Source: Neoarius graeffei
Taxonomy: Eukaryota > Chordata > Actinopteri > Siluriformes > Ariidae
DNA: 64,000 nucleotides
Assembly (NCBI RefSeq): GCF_027579695.1
Contig: NC_083587.1
Location: forward strand, 34,887,732 to 34,951,731
Direction of reading: 5' to 3'
The notes under the pieces were generated by a model. That model was not told the DNA's origin, did not search any database, and worked only from the letters and a program-made list of their open reading frames with translations. The translations under genes and the position numbers were made by a program. This document shows positions 45,238 to 56,581 of the stretch, one piece after another; the stretch's first letter is position 1, and each line of letters begins with the position of its first letter.

Positions 45238-45873
45238 AGTTATTTAAATATTTAATATCAGTATGTCGTCATGATTTAAACGATTTGCTTACTATTTCAA
45301 GACTTACCACTTTCTACTTCATACATTGCACACACTTTTCATTGTACTTTTTTACTGTGCTGCACATCATACTTTCCATCCTGTTATACTGGAACAATTG
45401 AATTTAATTTTGAGAATTAATAATATTTATCTTATTACTTTATCTTTTGTGTGAATAAATAATATTAATTGAATATTCTTCATTATAAAAATGCAAGCCC
45501 CATTTCCAGAAAAGTTGGGATATTTTCCAAAATGCAAAAAAAAAAAAAAAAAAATTGTGATGTTAATCCAAGTAAATATTAATTTAACTGATAAAAGTAC
45601 AAATAAAAGCTTTTCAATAGTTTTTTTTTACCAACTTTATTGTATTTTGTAAATATAAACAAAGTTAGAAGTTGATACCTGTGACACACTCCAAAAAAAA
45701 AAGTTGAGAGAGAGAGAGAGGCAAAATAAGGCTGAAAATTTTATAGGATATTCAAGGAACACCATTTTGGAACATTCCACAATACGGTAAGCAGGTTAAG
45801 TAGTAACAGGTGAGGGTATCATGACTGGGTATAAAAGGAGTATGCACCAAAATCTCAGTTTTTGCAAGCAAGC

Positions 45874-46698
45874 ATGGGTCGTGGCTCACACCTTTGTGTC
45901 AAAATTTGTGAGAGAATTGTTAGTTAATTCCAAAAGAACATTACTCAATGCAAGACCTTTGAGCCCTCAGGTGGCACTGCCTGTGAAACTGTCATGCTAA
46001 TGTGACAAATATAGCCACATGGGCTTGGGAGTACTTCGGAAAAGTGTTGTTACCTAACACACTCCACTGCTGCATCCAGAAATGCAACCTGAAATTGTAT
46101 TACGCAAGGAAGAAGCCATTCATCAATTCTATGCAGAAACGCTACCAATTTCTCTGAGCCTGAACTCATTTCAGATGGACCAAAAGACAGTGGAAACATG
46201 TGCTGTGGTCAGATGAGTCCATATTTCAGCTTATTTTTGGGAAAACCAGGTGTCGAATTCTCTGTGCCAAAGGTGTACACGTCCATCCAGTTTGTCATCA
46301 GAGAAAGTTGCAAAAGCCAGTATCTGTGATGGTATGAGGGGCATCAGTGCTCAAGGCATGGGGGAGATGTGTGTGTGAAGGTACCACTGACATGTAGGTG
46401 TATATTGGGATTTTAGAGAGTCATATGTTGCCATCAAGGTGATATCTCTTCCTGGGAAGTCCATGCTTATTTCAGCAGGACAATGCCAGGTCTCATTCTG
46501 CATGGGCTACAACAGTGTGGCTTTGTGGACAGAGTGCATATGTTTGACTGGCCTGCTGCCAGTCCAGATCTGTCACCTGTTGAGAATGCATGTGGCATCA
46601 TGAAGAGGAAAATTATACAACAGCGACCAAGGACTGCTGAGCAGCTGAAGTCTTCTATCAAGCAAGAACAGACCAAAATTCCAATTGTAAAACTGTAA
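45874..46698 (+). pseudogene. Decayed Tc1/mariner transposase
   Basis: ATG at 45874 (GRGSHLCVKICERIV). The middle is full of stops, with recognisable traces such as GTGCTGTGGTCAGATGAGTC (WSDES). The last part is open from 46483: FVDRVHMFDWPAASPDLSPV, ENACGIMKRKIIQQRP. About 60 residues shorter than the related copy at 39388 and clearly dead. Confidence 0.85.
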
Positions 46699-47573
46699 CA
46701 ATTATTATCCTTATTTCCCATATAATGAAAAAGTGCTATTAAAAGGAAAGGTGAGGTAACACAATGGTAATAATGCCTCTGTCCCAACTTTTATTTGAGT
46801 GTATTGCAGGCATCAAATTCTAACTTCATTTATATTTACAAAATCCAATTAATTTGGTCAGTAAAATGATTGAAAATCTTTTTATTTTTTTTAAATTGAA
46901 AATCAGGGGGCAGAGTCCTACATCAGGGGACAGAGCCTTTTCTTACAAAGCCCCACAGTTATGGAACAGCCTTCCAAGTAATGTTCGGGAATCAGACACA
47001 GCCTCAGCCAGTGGCGGCTGGTAGTCTTTCAAACAGGGGAGGCTGGTCGGTTACGATATTTCCAGATTTTAAAAGAAAAAACATCAATTTTGCCCATACT
47101 CTTGCCTCTGATCTGGCTGATTGTTGGCAGCGTCACAAACTGTGAAATAACAGGTTCTTTTGGCCCATTAGCCTACTGTCCAATATACATGATGGTGGTG
47201 TTGGGGGGGTATATTTTAACATTTTATATTTTAAAATTGTGGCATGTTGTTTAAAAATTGATCATTATTGAAAGCAGCTCTTTGTCAGGAACCTCAGCAG
47301 TAGAGCTGGGTGCCACACATTTCATTTAATGACACTTTCCCTATATTTTACTTATTTTGACTGAAAAATGTTTTATTGACAATTTTGATAACCCTTCACT
47401 TTTAATCCAGGTCTGTAGTGTGAAATGTTCTCGGCTGTGTTTTTGTTTAAAAATATTTTCCAAATTGTAGCTGTGTTTAATTCATATCAAGAAAAATATA
47501 TATTCCAATATAATATACTCAGCATAAACATTTTAAATAGATTCTATATTTTTGGTTCATCCATGACATATTA

Positions 47574-47792
47574 CTAAAGTAGCCTATTTAACTGTTGTTG
47601 ATGTGGGTCACTTGCTGTTAGCCAATTCACTTTCTCGTACCAGGAGAGCTGAAAGGAACGAGTATTATTCCCTACCTTTTTCACCAAGTCAATTTGAGGC
47701 GTTGGTCTACCCTGCTCTTTAATTTTAATTTTTTCCTCAAAAGGAAGACTGGCAAATGGCTTCGCCAAAATTAAATCAGCAATGCTTGGCAT
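47574..47792 (-). pseudogene. TTF-type zinc-finger segment of a hAT (ZMYM1-like) transposase
   Basis: Reads PSIADLILAKPFASLPFEEK, GRPTPQIDLVKKVGNNTRSF and QLSWYEKVNWLTASDPHQQQL. The SFxxxWY.K..WL pattern is the start of the TTF-type zinc finger that precedes the catalytic part in this hAT group. The following Cys residues are lost and no catalytic domain remains. Confidence 0.6.
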
Positions 47793-48149
47793 CCGTGCAC
47801 AGCTTTCTTGCTAGCTGACTAGCTCCCTCAAGTTCAAGTTCAGTCACTCAAATAAATGACATTTCTGGAACTAAGATAGCAAACTTGACAACACTATATT
47901 TACACTTTATTTACAATGAAAATATATACAAACTAAAAAAGCTGGTAGAAACGGTATGTAATGAATGAAATCGAAATATAAGCTGATCTCTTACAATACA
48001 CCACAGCACTTGTGAATCCGCATGGGACTGAACTGAAATTCACCGCTGCCTGTTGAAACGAGCTGTCAATCAAAGAAAATATCCGGCCGCTTTCACCAAT
48101 CACCAGTCTCTTCGCGGAAACTGCCATGTTCCTCCCATGTGAGGCTCAG

Positions 48150-48480
48150 AGTCCGTAGGCGGGCGTTTTCGCAGTATTTGTCCAATAATCATCTTGCATT
48201 TTGATATTGAAAAGTGCATAGCTCCCAAATGCCATTGAAGTCCACTGAGGCTGGGAGTCCGTGAGACTCCGTGGGTGGGTGTTTTCGCAGTATTTGTCCA
48301 ATAATCGTCTTGCATTCAATGTTGCCAGATTGGGCGGTTTTAAGTGCATTTTGGCGGGTTTTGAACATATTTTGGGCTGCAAAAAGTCAGCAGTATCTGG
48401 CAACACTGCTTGCATTTTGATATTGAAAGCGCATAGCTCCCAAATGCCATTGAAGTCCACTGAGGCTGCGCTGCATCGTG
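48150..48480. repeat. Local tandem duplication inside the hAT element
   Basis: The phrase GTTTTCGCAGTATTTGTCCA ... CATAGCTCCCAAATGCCATT occurs twice, about 130 bases apart before the MITE is counted. The second copy is interrupted by the 92-bp element. Confidence 0.85.
48317..48408. mobile_element. 92-bp hAT-type MITE
   Basis: Ends CAATGTTGCCAGAT and ATCTGGCAACACTG, flanked by a perfect 8-bp duplication CTTGCATT (48309-48316 and 48409-48416). The tandem sister repeat shows the empty site (ATCTTGCATTTTGATA near 48190). Confidence 0.94.
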
Positions 48481-49041
48481 CTGTCACGAGGGGGAAAAAC
48501 TCACGCACACATTAAAGTTATAAGGGAATGATTTCGCACTGTAGTTGGGTTGAGCACATATATTTCTATGATTCTGGATCTGAAATAGCAATGCTATAAG
48601 GTCGGCTATAACATAAGCCTAGCGCAATTCATCCTACATGATGTTCGTCATTCTTAGGGCTGAGCCTCCCTCGTTGTCTTAGAGCAATTGCCCGTGGCCT
48701 CAGCGTTTAAGCTGCTTTGCGACAATGTTTATTGTTAAAAGAGCTATACAAATAAACTTGACTTGACTACTTTTGTCAGTTCAATAAAAGTTCACATGAA
48801 TTAACAAATCACAGATTTTTATTTTTATTGCATTTTCGAAAATAACCCAACTTTTCTGGAAACGGGGTTCGTGCATTTTTTACTATATGTATTGCATATT
48901 TCTGAAGATATAATAAAAGTCAGGTGTAGTACACAGTGTTTAGAAAGACAAAAATTCTTCAGCTCTGTGACTGCAGTAGTACATGTTGGCTACAAGCCAG
49001 GTATCTCATCTTGAGGTAGAGACTGATTATCAGAAACGGTG

Positions 49042-49360
49042 TGTGGCAGCAGGGGCGTGGTCAAGCGCCGGTCTGTGACCGGAGGGCGGAGTCAGGGAAG
49101 GTAAGTGGCAGAATCACTACACCTGATGTCAATTAACCTGTGTTTGTGTGTCTTCCCAGTGACCGCGCCCTATATAAAGAGAGAGAGAGAGCAGAGGAAG
49201 TGAACTTTCTCCCCAGCTAGACAACTTGCTGCGTGCATGCGTGCATGCATGCGTGCGAGAGTGACGTTTGCGTCTGAAAAGAGCAAAATAAACAAAGTTA
49301 CTGAACTGTATTCTGGCCTGCTGTCTTTCTGTGCTCCTCTCCCTCCTACGAACTGCTACA
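49042..49360 (+). repeat. Solo LTR of the Gmr1-like family
   Basis: 319 bp, TGTGGCAGCAGGGGCGTGG ... AACTGCTACA, with a TATA box (CCCTATATAAAG near 49167), AATAAA near 49287 and a perfect 5-bp duplication CGGTG (49037-49041 and 49361-49365). The first 30 bases match the partial LTR at 33277-33240 (TGTGGCAGTGGGGGCATGG). Confidence 0.93.
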
Positions 49361-49400
49361 CGGTGTAACAAATAATTTCAGAGACATGATGCAAGGATGT

Positions 49401-49777
49401 GGGCGGCACGGTGGTGTAGTGGTTAGCGCTGTCACCTCACAGCAAGAAGGTCCTGGGTTCGAGCCCCGGGGCCAGCGAGGGCCTTTCTGTGCGGAGTTTG
49501 CATGTTCTCCCCGTGTCCGTGTGGGTTTCCTCCGGGTGCTCCGGTTTCCCCCACAGTCCAAAGACATGCAGGTTAGGTTAACTGGTGACTCTAAATTGAC
49601 TGTAGGTGTGAATGTGAGTGTGAATGGTTGTCTGTGTCTATGTGTCAGCCCTGTGATGACCTGGCGACTTGTCCAGGGTGTACCCCGCCTTTCGCCCATA
49701 GTCAGCTGGGATAGGCTCCAGCTTGCCTGCGACCCTGTAGAAGGATAAAGCAGCTAGAGATAATGAGATGAGATGAG
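49401..49777 (+). repeat. tRNA-derived V-SINE-like element
   Basis: Complete copy flanked by the 15-bp duplication ATGATGCAAGGATGT (49386-49400 and 49778-49792). Confidence 0.95.
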
Positions 49778-49792
49778 ATGATGCAAGGATGT

Positions 49793-50098
49793 ATGCAAAT
49801 ACTTGCTCTCTCTCTCAAACTCACACAGAAACACACACAGTTCACAGCCATGTAAGGGAGGAAGCTTTGAACTTTTTCCTTCTCTGGGTCTGTTATGTGC
49901 AGGATATTACACGTTTCGTGAAGATATGAAGTTCATCTTCGAGTGGTGAATGTATATTTCATGAGTGACCAAGGTGAACGAATTAAATATTTTTCAACAT
50001 GAGAAGATAAACTTCATATATTCACACCACTGTGTGATTTCCTTTTTATTATATAGACATATTCATGAACAAAAAGTCCCCAAATTTACAGTGGTGCT
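49793..50098. other. Short unrecognised stretch
   Basis: Contains an (AC/TC) rich patch near 49805-49840; otherwise nothing identified. Confidence 0.5.
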
Positions 50099-51689
50099 TG
50101 AAAGTTTGTGAACACTTTCGAATTTTCTATATTTCTGCATAAATGTGACTTAAAACATCATCAGATTTTCACACAAGTCCTAAAAGTAGATAAAGAGAAC
50201 CCAGTTAAACAAATGAGACAAAAATATTATACTTGGTCATTTATTTATTGAGGAAAATGATCCAGTATTACATATCTGTGAGTGGCAAAAGTGTGTGAGC
50301 CTTTGCTTTCAGTATCTGGTGTGACCCCCTTGTGCAGCAATAACTGCAGTTAAACGTTTCTGGTAACTGTTGATCAGTCCTGCATGCTGGCTTGGAGGAA
50401 TTTTAGTCCATTCCTCAGTACAGAACAGCTTCAACTCTGGGACGTTGGTGGGTTTCCTCACATGAACTGCTAGCTTCAGGTCCTTCCACAACATTTCGAT
50501 TGGATTAAGGTCAGGACTTTGACTTGGCCATTCCAAAACATTAACTTTATTCTTCTTTAATCATTCTTTGGTAGAAAGACTTGCATGCTTAGGGTTGTTG
50601 TCTTGCTGCATGACCCACCTTCTCTTGAGATTCAGTTCATGGGCAGATGTCCTGCCATTTTCCTTTAGAATTCACTGGTATAATTCAGAATTCATTGTTC
50701 CATCAATGATGGCAAATGCAGATGCAGCAAAATGGGCCCAAACCATGATACTACCACCACCACATTTCACAGATGGGATAAGGTTCTTATGCTGGAATGC
50801 AGTGTTTTCCTTTCTCCAAACATAACACTTCTCATTTAAACCAAAAAGTTCTATTTTGGTCTCATCAGTCCACAAAACATTTTTCCAATCGCCTTCTGGC
50901 TTGTCCACGTGATCTTTAGCAAACTGCAGACAAGCAGCAATGTTCTTTTTGGAGAGCAGTGGCTTTCTCCTTGGAACTCTGCCATGCACGCCATTGTTGT
51001 TCAGTGTTCTCCCGATGGTGGACTCATGAATATTAACATTCGCCAATGTGAGAGAGGCCTTCAGTTGCTTAGAAGTTACCCTGGGGTCCTTTGTGACTTC
51101 GCCAACTATTACATGCCTTGCTCTCGGAGTGATCTTTGTTGGTCAACCACTCCTGGGGAGGGTAACAATGGTTTTGAATTTCCTCCATTTGTACACAATC
51201 TGTCTGACTGTGGATTGGTGGAGTCCAAACTCTTTAGAGATGGTTTTGTAACCTTTTCCAGCCTGATGAGCATCAACAACGCCTTTTCTGAGGTCCTCAG
51301 AAATGTCCTTTGTTTGTGTGATGATACACTTCCACAATCATGTGCTGTGAAGATCAGACTTTGATAGATCCCTGTTCTTTAAATAAAACAGGGTGCCCAC
51401 TCACACCTGATTGTCATCCCATTGATTGAAAACACCTGACTCTAACTTCACCTTCAAATTAATTGCTAATCCTAGAGGTTCATATACTTTTGCCACTCAC
51501 ATATATGTAATATTGGATCATTTTCCTGAATAAATAAATGACCAAGTATAATATTTTTGTCTCACTCATTTAACTGGGTTCTCTTTATCTACTTTTAGTA
51601 CTTGTGTGAAAATCTGAAGATGTTTTAGGTCATATTTATGCAGAAATATAGAACATTCTAAAGGGTTCACAAACTTTCAAGCACCACTG
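50099..51689 (-). mobile_element. Tc1-like transposon, family 1, copy 3 (full length)
   Basis: The ends CAGTGGTGCTTGAAAGTTTG and AAACTTTCAAGCACCACTG, with TA at 50097-50098 and 51690-51691. 1591 bp with inverted repeats of about 200 bases. The best full-length reference in the window for this family. Confidence 0.96.
50310..51320 (-). pseudogene. Tc1-like transposase (family 1, copy 3), start codon lost
   Basis: The usual ATG (as at 31939) is ATC here. The DNA-binding half is readable with one stop (LPRSG-stop-PTKITPRAR). The catalytic region keeps [25 protein letters not shown] and [11 protein letters not shown], with stops after NSELYQ and STKE. It ends AAQGGHTRY. Confidence 0.92.
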
Positions 51690-51691
51690 TA

Positions 51692-52570
51692 TCAAAACAA
51701 TTTATCGATATCCTCAAGTGAGTATACTGAAAAATGTGCCACGGTTGTAGTTTTCGATGTCCCAGATGTAGTTAGTATGAAAAATACGGTTGGTGTATTT
51801 CCCAGTAAAACACTTGTGTCTATGTAATATAATGTAATACTTGGTGGTGCTTATCAGTTTTCACTGATCAATTCAGTAGAGGTGAAGAGATGAGAACTGC
51901 ACTGTTGTGTCTGTTTGTTGTGCTGCTCATAGCCGACAGATGGTTCAGATGATTGCATGCATGCGTTCATGTGTGTGAGAGTGCTTGCTCTCTCTGTGTG
52001 TGGGTGTGTGTGTGGGGGGGGGCTTATTGCCTTCATGTGCATAGTGTGTCGGTTCGAGACTGTGTAGTACAGTGGAGAGTTCCCCAGCATACCCACAGTG
52101 AAGACCAGAACGAAGTAAAACAAACAAACCCTTTTTAGCCCAAGAGCATGAGCTCAAAATTGAGTCCAACCCGGAACAAATTAGTAACAAGCTGAATTTT
52201 TCAGAATATGTTCAGAATACCCTTAGGAATAACATACTAAAAGTCCTCGGGAATCCACCTTGTGCTCTCTGAGAAATTCAAGATGGCGTCCAAAATGGTC
52301 GCCGATTGGAGATTTTTCAATATCTCAGGGATAAAACATAATATAAATGCAATTAAAATGTTAAATTATATGTTCTCTCATACAAGCAATGCAAATTCAC
52401 CATTGTCACACTGTTAAAATTAAAATTAACCAAGATTACAAGGTCATTAATGTGGAAATTACATGGAATTTGATGGTTGACATGATTGACAGATTAGCTT
52501 AGTAGGCTACCTACATACATGAACATAATGTAAGACAACAGTTAGACATCAATTTCCTTAATTGTATAAT
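51692..52570. other. Unrecognised stretch before the second duplicate
   Basis: A TG/G-rich patch lies at 51985-52022. 52140-52330 has CAAGATGGCGTCCAAAATGG, a YY1-like AAGATGGCG core sometimes found in repeats and promoters. No ORF or complete element was identified. Confidence 0.45.
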
Positions 52571-53370
52571 TACACTTCCCTGGGTTAACCATGAGCCCTG
52601 CATGCCTCAGTGACTCTAGAATGGCCCTTAGGTGTTCTGTTTGCCACAGCCAATCATTGCTATGACAATGTCATCTATGTAGACTGTGGCATAGGCAGCA
52701 TATTTTGGAAGATTTTGTCCATGATTCGTTGGAATGTCTTGGGAGCCCCAAATAATCTGAACAGAAGGGTGATGAACTGGTGTAAATCAAACAGGATGGA
52801 AATGGCCATTTTCTCTCAGGATAGGGGAGTCAATGGGGATCTGCCAATGTCCCTTTGTCAAATCCAGTGTTGAATAAAAATGAATTTCATCGAACCAATC
52901 AAGCAGTTCATCTGTGCGAGGCATCGGATACGTCTCATATTCAGACACTGCATTGACCTTTCAATAGCCCACACAGAACCGGACTGACCCATCAGTCTTG
53001 TGAGCCAAAACTATTAAGCTTCTCCAGTTGCCTCAAATATTTCCATGCCTAGCATGCCTTGAGTTTATCCTGAACTACAGTTTTCTTGCATTCAGGCAAG
53101 CAGAATGGGCAGCTACGCACCACCACCCATGGGGTGTCTCGATGTGGTGTTGTATGAGGTGATTGTGACCGGGAAGAGGCAAGAACACATCAGAAACTCC
53201 ATTTGCAATCTGGCAACCTTCATGACTTGGGCTGGCAAGAAGTGGTCTCCACAGGGGACCCAGGTGGATCATGCAGCAGATTTCATTTTTACCTCTGGTC
53301 CCAGCTCCGCTCTCTCCAGAACTACCATTGCCAATGTCACGAGGATCCCCTCGTTCCATCATTTGAGTAG
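52571..53370 (-). pseudogene. Linker and reverse transcriptase region, copy 2
   Basis: From 53362: DIGNGSSGESGAG, then DVFLPLPGHNHLIQHHIETP and, downstream, RT pieces homologous to 35548-35075 (SVRFCVG-like). Stops and frame changes throughout. Confidence 0.8.
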
Positions 53371-53399
53371 ATTGAGGTGATATTTCTGCTGCACCCTGC

Positions 53400-54800
53400 C
53401 TCTATCTGTTCACTTCACATTGTAGTCGATGTCCCCAACTTTCCATGTGACCTCAAAGGGCCCTTGCCACTTGGCAAGTAATTTTGAGCTCGATGTGGAT
53501 AATAACATGAGACCTTTATCTCCTGGTGTGAATTCTCTTTGGCACACACCCCTGTTGTCCAGCCAGGACTGATGCTCTTGTGCCTGCCACAAATTCTCCT
53601 TGGTTAGGTGACTGAGTGGGTGGAGTTTGCGAGCAGGTCAAGAACATACTGAATTTCACTTTTACTATTAGAAGGCCCCTCCTCCCAATTTTCCCAGATG
53701 ACATCTAAGACACCACAAGATGCATCCATATAGCAGTTCAAATGGTGAAAACCCCCTGGAAGCTTGTGGGACTTCTCATACTGCGAATAACAGGGGCTCG
53801 AGCCATTTATCCCAGTTATGAGTGTTCTTAAAGTGCATATCCTGGACCAATTTTGTTTTTGTTTTTTTATATGAAAGTATGTCCCTTTACACACTCATCC
53901 AGAAGGGTAATTTTGCACAAGGCCATCTGTCTACAGCAGAAAAAATAAAATAACAAAGCCCGTCTGGAAAAATCCCAAGGGAGTCTGGAGCCAGATTCGT
54001 GACGTTACCTGCGGAAGTGCCAGCAGGCTGCGAGAGCTTTTACGGTTTCAGTGCACAGCCTGTGTAGACCAAACGCTCCCATTTCTCTCTCATTGTCCGG
54101 TCTTTTGGAAAACGATGAGTACTAATCCCATCAAGATTGGTGTTGCTACACCCTCCTACAATACGGTACATCTGTTAACCATTTTAATAATTACGTGATA
54201 ACGTTGAAGAAATTTGCAGAAAACCACCAGGTTGTTTTCTCATAAACAAACCAGCGCTGATGTAGAATTCAGAAGGAGGTGTCCCGCATGCAACGTCACA
54301 AAAATCAATGTTTGCCGGGAAATCTAAATGGCAAGTTTTTTTCAGAGGTGGACGACTTCGCCTCAAATTGCTTGATTTCAACTGAATTTTTCTGGTATTG
54401 CGCCAGGTAAAAAAAATTGCACAAAATGCAAAATGTGACAGATATTTGACCAAAGTTTAATATAAAATAGGAGAATTACATTGATCTTGCTCCTGAATTT
54501 ACCCATGATATGCACTTTAAGGGTTTGGTTAAATCGTTCGACCAAGCCATCTGTCTGTGGCTGATAAACACCGCTGTAGATTGATTTCACCCTTAGTGAC
54601 CCATAGAGTTCGCGAAGTGTGCGTGACATACGGTAAACGTAGTGCCCTGATCAGTCAGGATTTATTTAGGAATCCTGATAATTTTAAACAGTGCCTCTGT
54701 GACATTGTGTGTAGAAATGTTATGCAGCAGCACCGCTTCTGGGTTTCACAGTGCATGGTCCACCGGGACTAAAATAAAGTGATACCCTGGTGCAGTTGGA
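53400..54800 (-). pseudogene. Integrase region, copy 2
   Basis: From 54629: SRTLRELYGSLRVKSIYSGV, YQPQTDGLVERFNQTLK. After the nested element it continues DASCGVLDVIWENWEEGPSN, then SSSKLLAKWQGPFEVTWKVG (the post-core binding segment). It is interrupted and shifted, though several motifs match the consensus better than copy 1. Confidence 0.86.
53832..54516. mobile_element. TTAA-target DNA element, copy 2 only
   Basis: The ends AGTGCATATC and GATATGCACT are perfect inverses and each is flanked by TTAA (53828-53831 and 54517-54520). Copy 1 has the empty site GTTCTTAAGCATTTGG near 37013. TTAA targeting is used by piggyBac and Kolobok elements. The 89-codon minus ORF (54453-54184) matches no family I know, so the class is open. 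Confidence 0.88.
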
Positions 54801-55390
54801 TCTAATGGCCTGACAAAGTCCATCCCAATTCTTTTGAAGGGGAAAGAGGGCACAATGGGGCCATGAGCCAGGTCAGTGTTTTGTCTTGCCCTGGGTCTCC
54901 AGGCATTGGGTTATAAATGCATCTTGTGGAATACAAGTTCCCTGTGGCTTTTTGGTATTAACAACTGCATTATTTGACCATGCTCAACCATGCCCCCACT
55001 GCCACAATATGAAATTAATAATTAATAGTGTCATCTCTTTTTTCCATTCAACTTTCCATCAATCCATCCCTTATCTATACTGCTTAGCCATCAGGGTCAT
55101 GGGGGGAGCTGGATTTTGGACTTGTTTTGTGTTGTGAATAACCTGCTAATCTCTGCCTGCCTTGCCAACCTTGATTTTTGATCATGTATTTAACAAAATA
55201 TGCTTCTGCACACGTATCCTCATACTTTGTCAGTGTCCCCCTTTTTACATTATACATACTGCACACTATAAATGTTCATAATTTTATTGATAAAAAATGT
55301 GGTAAGCTTTGTTCTCCAACTAAAATGATGTCCCCTTCAATGTCTTTTGTGTGAAAAAAAAAAACAAACAATCAAACTTTTCATGTAAAG

Positions 55391-55540
55391 AGATGGGCAG
55401 CATGGCGGTACAGTGATTAGCACTGTCACCTCACAGCAAGAAGGTGGAGAGCAAGGCCAAGGGAGGTGACTGGCGAAAGTCATCACATCTGAATTTCTGT
55501 AATGCTGATGAGTGTGTTTTTCTCCTCTCTTCCAGTGACA
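55391..55540 (+). repeat. SINE head joined to an LTR-like fragment, copy 2
   Basis: Matches 38286-38418. Here the LTR-like part is continuous (CTCTTCCAGTGACA) because the hAT insertion is absent. Confidence 0.55.
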
Positions 55541-55601
55541 CCCGAGGGCTGAAAAAGACAAAGAGGAGAGAGTCAGGATGAAAAACAGAGCTGCCTGTGT
55601 G

Positions 55602-56052
55602 TGTCAGGAATGCAAGCGACCGACGGATGTAAAAGTGGCAGAGAATTTATTAAGGCAAAGCTGGCAGACAAATCCAAATTGTAATACGAAGGCAGAGTCA
55701 GTAAACAGGCAATGGTCAGGCAAGGCACAGTCAGGAAATCACAGGCAGAGATAAAAAACCAAAGTTCAAACTATACCAATAACCAGATAATCAGCACAAA
55801 CAAAAAGCTTGGTAAAATCAGGAAAGGGAAAACTGAGCATTTACTTTGCACTGATTATGTGCTCAAAGAGTCCTTACATACACAGTAGTGATAAGGCTGT
55901 GATTCGGAACAGATGTGAGTGATAGTCAATACTTAGGAGATTGAAAGCAGTGAAGTACAGTGTGGTTGTTGTAGTCCACAGCAGCCATGTTTGAAGGATG
56001 CTGCGACCTCTGGGAAGTTGTGTCTTGAGTGCGAGCATGGGCAGACGTGACA
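55602..56052 (-). repeat. Solo LTR shared by both duplicates (copy 2)
   Basis: 451 bp, same ends as 42116-42566, with a perfect 5-bp duplication GTGTG (55597-55601 and 56053-56057). Confidence 0.9.
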
Positions 56053-56506
56053 GTGTGTGCCTGTGCATGTTTAAATTCAGTGGGTTTATGGTGAAGTGTG
56101 TCTCAGAGCAAGACATGAAAATAAGAGAAGCTGCACTGAAAAGTGAAAATTAAAATAAAACAGCAGCCAAGTACCCCACCTGTCTGTCTTTCATTTTCTC
56201 AACTGACCTTTGAAGTGTTACATCTATATATTAAAATAAACCTGCTGGAAAAATGTACTTGCAGGGAAGTTTCTGGAACTTTCCAGTGCTCATATTCTAC
56301 AATGTGCAGTACTATGTTTATGTCTGGTCAGTAAATATGCCCCTCACTAAAGACTATTGTGGTCAATAATGGTAAATTACACTGAAGTCATATTTTCCTT
56401 TCAAGTGAATTGTGACACATCAGCAGTGCTGTGTGGAGAGCTTCTTTCTTGTACTGTTTCTGCCCCTGTGCTTTCTCCATGTGGGTTGGGGCTGAGTGTG
56501 CTGGGG

Positions 56507-56530
56507 GAAATGGAAATGACTGTGTTATAA
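56507..56530 (+). promoter_or_regulatory. IRF-type motif and TATA-like box, duplicate gene
   Basis: GAAATGGAAA at 56507-56516 and TTATAA at 56525-56530, spacing as in copy 1. The promoter is conserved although the coding frame has a stop. Confidence 0.55.
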
Positions 56531-56581
56531 GGTGTGAAAGGAGTAGTGCGATAATCTCTCCCGTCAGCACTTAGGTTCACA

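Larger units (their letters stand above)
47009..48696 (-). mobile_element. hAT element with 8-bp target duplication
   Basis: A perfect GCCTCAGC duplication flanks it (47001-47008 and 48697-48704). The left end CAGTGGCGGCTGG is typical of hAT; the right end is diverged but keeps GAGGGAGGCT in inverse. It contains a first-exon-like ORF on the minus strand (47792-47574), a local tandem duplication (48150-48480) and a 92-bp MITE. Confidence 0.85.
46900..48771. repeat. CAAGT-tail repeat split by a hAT element
   Basis: Left part (46900-47008) contains CTACATCAGGGGACAGAGCC and CCACAGTTATGGAACAGCC. Right part (48697-48771) contains TTTAAGCTGCTTTGCGACAA and ends in the CTTGACTTGACTA tail. This is the same repeat family as 4141-4395, on the opposite strand. 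Confidence 0.65.
45494..48871 (+). mobile_element. Tc1/mariner remnant, CAAGCCCCATTTCC family
   Basis: Left end CAAGCCCCATTTCCAG, AAAGTTGGG; right end CCCAACTTTTCTGGAAACG. Related to the CAACCCCGATTCC family but a separate lineage. It contains a decayed transposase (45874-46698) and a repeat with a hAT inside (46900-48771). Confidence 0.82.
52571..55006 (-). mobile_element. Gmr1-like Ty3/gypsy fragment, copy 2
   Basis: Duplicate of 35075-37508, again with integrase upstream of RT. The LTR edge is at 55006. It ends at 52571, where copy 1 continues through RT and RNase H, so this is the duplication boundary or a deletion. A TTAA-target element is nested at 53832-54516. Confidence 0.86.

Noticed and set aside
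52140..52330. Promoter with a YY1-like AAGATGGCG core
   Set aside because: A single short motif with no downstream gene; not enough support.
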